This document shows, one piece after another, positions 5,422-11,421 of a stretch of DNA of 11,421 nt. A program made the translations under genes and the position numbers. This stretch comes from Planctomycetota bacterium (GTDB taxonomy: Bacteria; Planctomycetota; UBA1135; UBA2386), in contig QJVU01000253.1 of the NCBI GenBank assembly GCA_003235605.1, forward strand, positions 1-11,421, given 5' to 3'. Position 1 is the stretch's first letter; each line of letters begins with the position of its first letter. The notes beneath the pieces are model-generated. The model did no database searches and was not told the DNA's origin. It saw only the letters and a program-made list of their open reading frames with translations.

Positions 5422-7254
5422 TCAGTCCAGGGCAAATGCGGACAGGTACTCCTTGCGGTCCACCTTGGGTGCGTGCTTCTGCTCCTTCTTGCAGATTACC
5501 TGGTTTTCGAGCACGAGCACGTCCATCTCCGTGCCCCAGAAACAACGCAAGGCATCTTCCGGGGTGCAGACAATCGGCTCACCACGCACATTGAAGCTGG
5601 TGTTGATCAAGACCGCGCAGCCTGTCTTTTGCTTGAACGCTCGCATCAACGCGGTTAGGCGCGGGTTGCGATCCGAGTCCACCGTCTGTACCCGCGCCGA
5701 ATAGTCCACGTGGGTGATCGCTGGGACCGTGGACCTCTCCTGGTTTAGCTTCTCGAGGCCGTGCTTGTCAGGGTCCACCGACTTGCGAATCGACTCCAGG
5801 ACTGGCGACACTACCAGCATGTAGGGGCTTTCGTCCTCTTCGCGCATCTGGAAGTAGTTGCTGGCGTCCTCCTTCAAGACGATAGGGGCGAAAGGCCGGA
5901 ACGACTCGCGGAACTTGATCTTCAGGTTCATCACCCGCTGCATCGAGGGAGAGCGGGCGTCGCCAATGATGCTGCGGGATCCCAAGGCGCGGGGTCCGAA
6001 CTCCATCGCCCCCTGAAACCACCCGATCACGTTCTCTCCGGCGATCAGGTCGGCCACCCGGTTTGTCAGCTCCTCCTCGTCGTCGTAGGACTCGTACTGG
6101 ACCCTCTCCCGATCCAGCATGGCGCGGATCTCTTCGTTCCCGTAGGCCGGTCCGAGAAGGCTGCCTTTCTGGGCGTCGGTGCCAGCCACCTTCCGGGGCC
6201 GGTCCAGCAGGTGGTACCATATGAACTGCGCCACACCCAACGCGCCACCTGCATCGCCGGCGGCAGGTTGGATCCAGACGTTGTCGAAGGGTCCCTCGCG
6301 GACGATGCGGCCATTGCCGACGCAGTTCAGCGCTACGCCACCCGCCAGGCACAGGTTCTTCCTCCCGGTGATCTCGTGTGCGTGTCGCGCCGTGCGCAGC
6401 ATCACCTCTTCGGTCACCCATTGGATGGAAGCCGCAATATCCATGTGGAACTGGGTCAGCTCGGTCTCTGGGCCCCGCGGCGGCTGTCCAAACAGCTGGT
6501 GGAACCTTGCCGAGGTCATCCGCAAACCCACTGGATAGTCGAAGTAGTCGAGGTTCAGGCGGTAGCTACCGTCCGCTTTCAGGTCGATCAGGTTCTCGAC
6601 GATCTTGTCCCGGAACCTGGGCACCCCGTACGGCGCCAGCCCCATCAACTTGTACTCTCCCGAGTTGACCCGGAAACCGCAATAGTAGGTGAAGGCCGTG
6701 TAGAGCAACCCGAGTGAGTGGGGAAAGCGGATCTCCTTCCGCATTGTCAGCTTGTTGCCAGTGCCCTCTGCGATCGTGCTCGTGGCCCACTCACCCACGC
6801 CATCCATGGTCACGACGACCGCCTTCTCGAACGGCGACGGAAAGAACGCGCTGGCTGCGTGGCTCTCGTGGTGCTCGGTGAAGACCAGGGGGTTCTTGGG
6901 CCTGCCGCCAAGGTGCTTCCTAATGACCCTTGGCATGTGCAGCTTCTCCCGCAGCCACACGGGGACCGCCTTCGAGAACGATGCGTAGCCGCGGGGCGCA
7001 AACGCCAGGTAGGTCTCCATGAGCCGGTCGAACTTCAACAGCGGCTTGTCATAGAAACCCACGAAGTCCAGGTCCTGGACGGTAATGCCCTCCTTGCGAA
7101 GGCAGTAGTTCACCGCATGGCTGGGAAAGCCGGCATCGTGCTTCTTGCGGGTGAAGCGCTCCTCCTGGGCGGCGGCCGCGATCTGGCCGTCCCGGAGCAG
7201 ACAGGCGGCCGAGTCGTGGTAGAACGCGGAGATCCCCAGGATGTAGTTGGGCAT
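5422..7254 (-). CDS. Carbamoyltransferase, NodU/CmcH/TobZ family
   Basis: This 610-residue O-carbamoyltransferase has the two-domain layout of TobZ. The N-terminal Kae1-like domain has H-D-S-A-A (13-17), the metal-site motif H-H-E-S-H (H128 and H132), M-D-G-V-G-E-W (150-156), G-E-Y-K-L-M-G-L-A-P-Y-G (199-210), A-G-G-V-A-L-N (304-310) and A-A-G-D-A-G-G (D334, matching the third metal ligand). The C-terminal YrdC-like domain carries F-G-P-R-A-L-G-S-R-S-I (419-429) and R-E-S-F-R-P-F-A-P-I-V (449-459). The family makes carbamoyladenylate from carbamoyl phosphate and ATP and transfers the carbamoyl group to a hydroxyl of a sugar, antibiotic or toxin. All key residues are present, so it should be active. 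I start at ATG 7254 (M-P-N-Y-I-L-G-I-S); the open 87-codon upstream extension is Arg/Cys-rich and lies in the promoter region. First gene of an operon with SxtJ-like and DUF5989. The acceptor is unknown. Confidence 0.94.
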   Translation of the reverse strand: MPNYILGISAFYHDSAACLLRDGQIAAAAQEERFTRKKHDAGFPSHAVNYCLRKEGITVQDLDFVGFYDKPLLKFDRLMETYLAFAPRGYASFSKAVPVWLREKLHMPRVIRKHLGGRPKNPLVFTEHHESHAASAFFPSPFEKAVVVTMDGVGEWATSTIAEGTGNKLTMRKEIRFPHSLGLLYTAFTYYCGFRVNSGEYKLMGLAPYGVPRFRDKIVENLIDLKADGSYRLNLDYFDYPVGLRMTSARFHQLFGQPPRGPETELTQFHMDIAASIQWVTEEVMLRTARHAHEITGRKNLCLAGGVALNCVGNGRIVREGPFDNVWIQPAAGDAGGALGVAQFIWYHLLDRPRKVAGTDAQKGSLLGPAYGNEEIRAMLDRERVQYESYDDEEELTNRVADLIAGENVIGWFQGAMEFGPRALGSRSIIGDARSPSMQRVMNLKIKFRESFRPFAPIVLKEDASNYFQMREEDESPYMLVVSPVLESIRKSVDPDKHGLEKLNQERSTVPAITHVDYSARVQTVDSDRNPRLTALMRAFKQKTGCAVLINTSFNVRGEPIVCTPEDALRCFWGTEMDVLVLENQVICKKEQKHAPKVDRKEYLSAFALD

Positions 7255-7296
7255 GGAGTTTGCGCAGTGCAGAGGTCGCGGGCGGAAGGCCGCGCA

Positions 7297-7302
7297 AGTA
7301 TA
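7297..7302 (-). promoter_or_regulatory. Candidate -10 element for the carbamoyltransferase operon
   Basis: On the minus strand TATACT (5 of 6 to TATAAT) is preceded by GGT. A start about 7-8 nt downstream would leave a leader of roughly 35 nt before ATG 7254. The -35 position (CCTTCC) does not match consensus, so this would be an activated or extended -10 type promoter. Confidence 0.4.
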
Positions 7303-7591
7303 ACCCGCGCGGTGGAGAGGGAAGGCACGATGCCCGCGGCAAGCTGTCGGTCGCGCGACTTGGTGCGCCCCGGTGCATCCCCGAGCCTCATGAAGTGCGC
7401 TCTCCAGGGGACCGTGGAGAGGTCGGCGGAACTGCGTTGCAGCATCGCCGTGGCACGATCGCCTGGGGCGGCGCGCGGGGGCGGCCGTACAGCAGCCATC
7501 GCAAGGGCGTGACACTGGGCATAAGACTGTCGGTCAGAGCATGTTAGGCCCGCGGCAGGATCGCGTGAGGCGTCCGCGGCACTCGTCGTGA

Positions 7592-7604
7592 GGGCGCTGC
7601 GCCC
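7592..7604. repeat. 13-bp palindrome GGGCGCTGCGCCC
   Basis: Six-base arms GGGCGC and GCGCCC flank a single central T. No T-tract follows, so it is unlikely to be a terminator. It could be a dimeric regulator site in the divergent promoter region, or chance in GC-rich DNA. Confidence 0.4.
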
Positions 7605-7669
7605 GGCGGAACGTGCCCTCTCGCACCAAGCGCGGCTGCACCGACCGGCACTTTCTTCCAAGACTGAAA

Positions 7670-7698
7670 TTGACCGTGGAGGGGTGATCTTTTAGGTA
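7670..7698 (+). promoter_or_regulatory. Weak candidate promoter for the act operon
   Basis: TTGACC (5 of 6 to the -35 consensus) at 7670-7675 is followed 17 bp later by TAGGTA at 7693-7698, a poor -10. It lies about 150 bp before the actA start and overlaps the first GGGGTGATCTT repeat. This is a candidate only. Confidence 0.25.
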
Positions 7699-7798
7699 AC
7701 GCCGCGCGTACCGCGATTCCCTTCGTCCCGTGCGGATCACCTCCAGGGGAAGAGCCGGTGCGGACACGGTGCCGGGGTTGCTGCTGCGGGGTGATCTT
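7681..7798. repeat. GGTGATC repeat family upstream of actA
   Basis: GGGGTGATCTT occurs at 7681-7691 and 7788-7798 in direct orientation, 107 bp apart. An inverted copy, GGATCACCTCC, lies at 7734-7744 between them. The inverted copy can pair with either direct copy (GATCACC at 7735-7741 with GGTGATC at 7790-7796), so the actA leader could fold. It may equally be a regulator-binding array. Confidence 0.5.
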
Positions 7799-7850
7799 CG
7801 GACGCCGGGCGGCATCCACGGCAGGCCCAGATGCACGAGAGAGGTAAGGC

Positions 7851-8507
7851 TTGACCCAGATCTTCCCCAGGTGGACCAACCTTCTGCCGGGCGTCGGGGC
7901 TGCCCTCGCGGGGGTTGGAGCCCCGGTGCTGGTGTTCCTGGTCTGGCTGTACTTCTCGCCATGGAACACGGACGTGGGCTACGCCCCGCTGCAACCGGTG
8001 CCCTACAGCCACAAGCTCCATGCCGGCCTGCTCGGGATGGACTGCCGCTACTGCCACCAGGCTGTGGAGAAGGGTCCGCACGCGGCAGTCCCCACCAACC
8101 AGACCTGCATGAACTGCCACTCCCAGATCAGGCTCGACAGCGCGCTACTGCAGCCCGTCCGGGATGGCTACGAGACGGGCAAGGCGGTCAAGTGGGTGAA
8201 GGTGCACCTGCTGCCGGACTATGTCCGCTTCAGCCATGCCGCCCACCTCAACGCCGGCGTGGGCTGCGTGAGTTGCCACGGGCGCATCGACGAAATGGAG
8301 ATCGTCCACCAGGTCAAGCCCTTGAGCATGGGCTGGTGCCTCGAGTGTCACCGCAACCCGGCCGAGCATGTCCGCCCGACCAACGTGAGGCCCACGGACA
8401 TGGACTACCTGGAACAACCCCTCGAGACGCGCATCGCCAACGGCGAGGCACGGATCGCCGCCCAGAAGCTCAACCCGCCAACCCATTGTTCCGCCTGCCA
8501 CCAATGA
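7851..8507 (+). CDS. actA: ActA, pentaheme c-type cytochrome of alternative complex III
   Basis: This 218-residue periplasmic cytochrome is the heme arm of ACIII, a quinol:electron acceptor oxidoreductase that replaces cytochrome bc1. It has one N-terminal transmembrane anchor (about 17-35) and five C-x-x-C-H heme sites: C-R-Y-C-H (65-69), C-M-N-C-H (86-90), C-V-S-C-H (139-143), C-L-E-C-H (163-167) and C-S-A-C-H (213-217, at the very C-terminus). Q-P-V-P-Y-S-H-K before the first heme and D-C-R-Y-C-H are family signatures. The start is TTG at 7851, with GAGAGG six bases upstream; the N-terminal M-T-Q-I-F-P-R-W-T-N matches the family, so this start is preferred over any internal ATG. It precedes actB with a 4-nt ATGA overlap, as in the conserved act operon order. 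Confidence 0.95.
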   Translation: MTQIFPRWTNLLPGVGAALAGVGAPVLVFLVWLYFSPWNTDVGYAPLQPVPYSHKLHAGLLGMDCRYCHQAVEKGPHAAVPTNQTCMNCHSQIRLDSALLQPVRDGYETGKAVKWVKVHLLPDYVRFSHAAHLNAGVGCVSCHGRIDEMEIVHQVKPLSMGWCLECHRNPAEHVRPTNVRPTDMDYLEQPLETRIANGEARIAAQKLNPPTHCSACHQ

Positions 8508-11421
8508 TGACGAGGAACGCGACGGAGACGAAGGAGCGACAGTACTGGCGCAGCCTGGACCAGCTGGAGAACACGCCCGAGTTCCAGGAGCTGCTGCACC
8601 GGGAATTCCCCGAGGGCGCCACCGAACCGCTACGGGATCCGGTTTCCCGCCGGCGTTTCCTCGGGGTCGTGGCTGCCGCAGTGGCCATGGCCAGCACCGG
8701 CTGCCGCAAGCCGGAGCGCCGGATCCTCCCGTACGCCAAGCGGCCCGAGGACACTCTGCCCGGCATCGCCGAGTACTACGCTACCAACCAGGTGCACGAC
8801 GGCTACGGCATCGGCGTGGTCATGAAGAGCGCTGATGGCAGGCCGGTCAAGGTGGAAGGCAACCCTCTGCATCCCATGAGCCTTGGCGGCGCCAGCAACA
8901 AGATGCAGGCGGAGGTGCTGAGCCTCTACGACCCCGCCCGCTCCAGGCATCCCGTCGACCATCGCAAGACGACCGGCGAGCACGGCGACCACGACGGCTC
9001 CCACGGTCACGGAGAAGCGAAGACGACGACCTTCGCGGACTTCGAGGCGTTCTGGGCAAACCACGGCAGGCAGCTGCAGCAGATGAGCCAGGGCAAGGGC
9101 TTCGCGGTGCTGATGGCACCAACCACCTCGCCCACGACGTTGGCGATGGTGGAGAAGCTCAAGAAGGCCTTCCCCAAGGCCACGGCGCACACCTGGGCAC
9201 CGGTCAACGATGACAACGTCGTCGCCGGCACGAAGGTGGCTTTCGGCCACGCCATGAACCCGCGGTACCACCTGGAGAATGCCCGGGTCATCGTCGGTTT
9301 CGACAGCGATCACATGGAGTGCGGGGCCAGCAGCCTCGCCATCGCCCGACAGATCGCCCGCGCCCGCTCCCTGAAGGACGAGAACGGCACGCTGCCGAGG
9401 CTCTACGCCATCGAGAGCTACTACACACTCACCGGAGCCTCCGCGGACCACCGCTTCCGGGTGCGGGCCCATGAGGTCTCGGAGGTCGTCATGGCCCTCG
9501 CCCATGAGCTCGAGAGAGGACACGGCGTCAACCTCGCGGGCATGGACACCTCCGCGTTCAAGGACCGCTCGTGGCAGTACAACGGCAAGAACTGGATAGA
9601 GGTCCTGGCCAAGGATCTGGCGCGAAACCGCGGCACGAGCTGCCTGATCTGCGGTCCCGGCCAGCCCCCCGCGGTGCAGGCAATGGTCCACGCGCTGAAC
9701 AGCGCCCTCGGCAACGCCGGCAAGACCGTTTCCTACGCGCCGACCCCGGCAGGCATGACCGAGAGCCACACGGACTCCCTCAAGGCTCTGGCAGCGGCCA
9801 TGGGGAAGGGCGAGGTGCAGACCCTGGTGTTCCTGGGCACCAACCCGGTCTACGACGCCCCGGCGGATCTCGAGTTCGCAAGCAAGCTCGAGAGCGTCGA
9901 CACCACCATCCACCTGGGCCAGATGGAGGACGAGACCGCCCAGTTGTGCACCTGGCACGTCAACCAGGCCCACGACCTGGAAGCTTGGGGAGACATCCGT
10001 GCGTACGACGGGACTCTTGGCTTCGTCCAGCCGCTGATCGCTCCATTGTTCGGCGGCAAGTCGACGTTGGAGTTGCTGGCGGTGCTTGCCGGAAGCAAGA
10101 CCACAACCGGCTACGACCTGCTCCGGCAGCACTGGCAGGCGGAGCGGGGCGCTGGCGACGACTTCGAAACATGGTGGGCCCGCTCCCTGCACGACGGCGT
10201 GGCGCGTGACAGCACCACCGGCACCGTCCCCGGTAGCCTCCGCTGGAGCAATGTCCGGGACTTGGTAGCGAGCGTCGAACCAGCACCTGTGGCCAGCAAG
10301 GACAGTCTCGAGGCCTGCTTCCGCGCCGACTACACGATCCACGATGGGCGGTACAGCAACAATCCCTGGTTGCAGGAGCAGCCAGACCCCATGCACAAGC
10401 TGACGTGGGACAACGCGGCGCTGATGAGCCGCAATACCGCGGAGGCCCTGGGAGTCTGGAACGAGGACCTCGTGGAGTTCAGCCTGGATGGTCGCAAGGT
10501 CACGGCCCCGGTGTGGATCCTGCCGGGCCATGCGGACTACAGCGTGACCTTCCACCTGGGCTACGGCCGCGCTCTGGGGAAGGAGTGCGAGGTGGCGAAC
10601 GGCGCGGGATTCAATGCCTACCGGCTGCGCACAATTGGCGGCGTTGGCAGAGGCCGGGAGGGTCGTAGCAGAGAGGCCCTGTACATGGCGAGCGGCATGA
10701 GCGCCAGGAAGACCGGTGGCAAGTACCAGCTCGTGACCACCCAGAACCACGGCGCCATGCAGGGCCGGCCCGTGGTGCGCGAGAACACCCTGGCGGGTTA
10801 CAAGGCAGATCCGGACTTCGCACCGAAGATGGCTCCGATGTCCGACGAGGAGAGCCGGAAGCTGAACCGCTCGTTGTGGACCGCGGACGATTTGCCGGAG
10901 GATCACCGGTACGACAAGGGCTACCAGTGGGGCATGGTCATCGACCTGAACGCCTGCACCGGCTGCAACGCCTGCGTGGTGGCCTGCCAGGCGGAGAACA
11001 ACATACCCACTGTCGGCAAGTCCCAGGTTGCGGTGGGACGGGCGATGCACTGGATCCGCCTGGATCGCTACTTCACGGGTGACAAGAGCGAGAGCCGACT
11101 GGACGTGCCCGGACGCCGCGAGGTGACCGAGGCGGACAACCCCCAGGTGGTCCACATGGCGGTGCCCTGTCAGCAGTGCGAGAAGGCCCCGTGCGAGGTG
11201 GTCTGTCCGGTGGCGGCCACGACCCACAGCCCGGAAGGCCTCAACGACATGGCCTACAACCGCTGCATCGGCACGCGCTACTGCAGCAACAACTGCCCCT
11301 TCAAGGTGCGCCGATTCAACTACCTCGACTTCCATGGCAAGACCCCTGAGACCACGAAGATGGCCCAGAATCCGGACGTCACGATCCGCGTCCGCGGGGT
11401 CATGGAGAAGTGCACGTATTG
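8504..11421 (+). CDS. actB: ActB, fused molybdopterin-oxidoreductase-like/Fe-S subunit of alternative complex III (3' truncated)
   Basis: The frame is open for 972 codons to the window edge; family members are somewhat over 1000 residues, so only the C-terminal tail is missing. The N-terminal block (Y-W-R-S-L-D-Q-L, 14-21) and twin-arginine motif S-R-R-R-F-L (48-53), followed by a hydrophobic stretch and S-T-G-C67, indicate Tat export and possible lipidation at C67. Residues about 75-790 resemble a molybdopterin oxidoreductase without an N-terminal Fe-S cysteine set, as known for ACIII. The Fe-S domain follows: C818/C821/C824/C828, C889/C892/C897/C901, and C-I-G-T-R-Y-C-S-N-N-C (921-931), where Thr replaces a cysteine, as expected for the 3Fe-4S site. 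E-K-C970-T-Y begins the last cluster motif. It relays electrons from quinol oxidation toward ActA or ActE and the oxidase. A His-rich loop lies at about 160-169. The ATG at 8504 overlaps the actA stop; ATG 8507 is equally possible. Confidence 0.95.
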   Translation, partial: MMTRNATETKERQYWRSLDQLENTPEFQELLHREFPEGATEPLRDPVSRRRFLGVVAAAVAMASTGCRKPERRILPYAKRPEDTLPGIAEYYATNQVHDGYGIGVVMKSADGRPVKVEGNPLHPMSLGGASNKMQAEVLSLYDPARSRHPVDHRKTTGEHGDHDGSHGHGEAKTTTFADFEAFWANHGRQLQQMSQGKGFAVLMAPTTSPTTLAMVEKLKKAFPKATAHTWAPVNDDNVVAGTKVAFGHAMNPRYHLENARVIVGFDSDHMECGASSLAIARQIARARSLKDENGTLPRLYAIESYYTLTGASADHRFRVRAHEVSEVVMALAHELERGHGVNLAGMDTSAFKDRSWQYNGKNWIEVLAKDLARNRGTSCLICGPGQPPAVQAMVHALNSALGNAGKTVSYAPTPAGMTESHTDSLKALAAAMGKGEVQTLVFLGTNPVYDAPADLEFASKLESVDTTIHLGQMEDETAQLCTWHVNQAHDLEAWGDIRAYDGTLGFVQPLIAPLFGGKSTLELLAVLAGSKTTTGYDLLRQHWQAERGAGDDFETWWARSLHDGVARDSTTGTVPGSLRWSNVRDLVASVEPAPVASKDSLEACFRADYTIHDGRYSNNPWLQEQPDPMHKLTWDNAALMSRNTAEALGVWNEDLVEFSLDGRKVTAPVWILPGHADYSVTFHLGYGRALGKECEVANGAGFNAYRLRTIGGVGRGREGRSREALYMASGMSARKTGGKYQLVTTQNHGAMQGRPVVRENTLAGYKADPDFAPKMAPMSDEESRKLNRSLWTADDLPEDHRYDKGYQWGMVIDLNACTGCNACVVACQAENNIPTVGKSQVAVGRAMHWIRLDRYFTGDKSESRLDVPGRREVTEADNPQVVHMAVPCQQCEKAPCEVVCPVAATTHSPEGLNDMAYNRCIGTRYCSNNCPFKVRRFNYLDFHGKTPETTKMAQNPDVTIRVRGVMEKCTY

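Larger units (their letters stand above)
7255..7850. other. Gene-free divergent control region (596 bp)
   Basis: No open frame here has homology or coding character I recognise. It separates the divergent carbamoyltransferase and actA genes and should hold both promoters. It contains a TATACT element near the carbamoyltransferase, a 13-bp palindrome at 7592-7604, two CCGCGG sites (7550-7555 and 7574-7579), and a repeat family based on GGTGATC at 7681-7798. I found no tRNA, convincing small-RNA gene or terminator. Confidence 0.6.

Noticed and set aside
412..5712. CACGTG cores at 412-417, 3299-3304 and 5707-5712 as further parS sites
   Set aside because: The flanks do not match the parS arms: each copy lacks the GTTTC/GAAAC bases outside the CACGTG core.
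7255..7515. 87-residue N-terminal extension of the carbamoyltransferase
   Set aside because: The sequence is Arg/Cys/Ala-rich without family similarity, and the conserved start M-x-x-x-I-L-G-I-S occurs at 7254. The extension overlaps the likely promoter.
7650..7760. Degenerate 16S rRNA 3' fragment
   Set aside because: Beyond the 11-mer and scattered short matches (AGGTA, GTACCG, GTGCGG) the alignment needs several insertions, so chance similarity is more likely.
8630..11335. A 901-codon open frame antisense to actB
   Set aside because: It is the complement of a clear ActB reading frame with intact heme-complex and Fe-S motifs. Long antisense frames are common in GC-rich genes with strong third-position bias, and the product is a low-complexity V/H/R/A-rich sequence with no motif.

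Overview
This is a GC-rich bacterial chromosomal segment with eleven protein-coding genes on both strands. I see no insertion sequence, phage gene, CRISPR array, tRNA or rRNA gene. Three features point to a Gram-negative-type bacterium: an alternative complex III (ACIII) operon, a short RpoD-like sigma factor with an R-V-P-S-Y-M motif, and a chromosomal parAB pair. My best guess is Planctomycetota or a relative. That rests on general resemblance of the sigma factor and ActB proteins and is low confidence.

Layout. Positions 1-375 (+) hold the 3' end of a probable cyclophilin-type peptidyl-prolyl isomerase. Positions 411-2058 (-) hold parA then parB, overlapping by 23 nt, with a good parS-like palindrome inside parB at 768-783. 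Divergent to parA, 2185-3592 (+) holds a six-helix membrane protein of unknown function overlapping a calcineurin-like phosphoesterase. A perfect 9-bp DnaA-box sequence lies inside the membrane-protein gene.

Positions 3641-7254 (-) read, in transcription order: a NodU/TobZ-type carbamoyltransferase, an SxtJ-like membrane protein, a DUF5989 small membrane protein, and then a sigma-70 factor that may be part of the same transcript. Positions 7255-7850 are a gene-free divergent control region with several short repeats. From 7851 (+) begins the ACIII operon: actA (pentaheme cytochrome c), then actB (Tat-exported fused molybdopterin-oxidoreductase-like / Fe-S subunit), which runs off the window.

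How they work together. ParA, ParB and parS form a chromosome segregation module. The carbamoyltransferase/SxtJ/DUF5989 trio probably carbamoylates an unidentified envelope or secreted molecule at the membrane. ActA and ActB are the heme and Fe-S arms of a quinol-oxidising respiratory complex that replaces bc1. I found no clearly new system. The items most worth checking are the parS inside parB, the DnaA box next to parAB, the carbamoyltransferase trio away from visible sugar genes and next to a sigma factor, the repeats in the 7.3-7.85 kb control region, and a His-rich loop in ActB.
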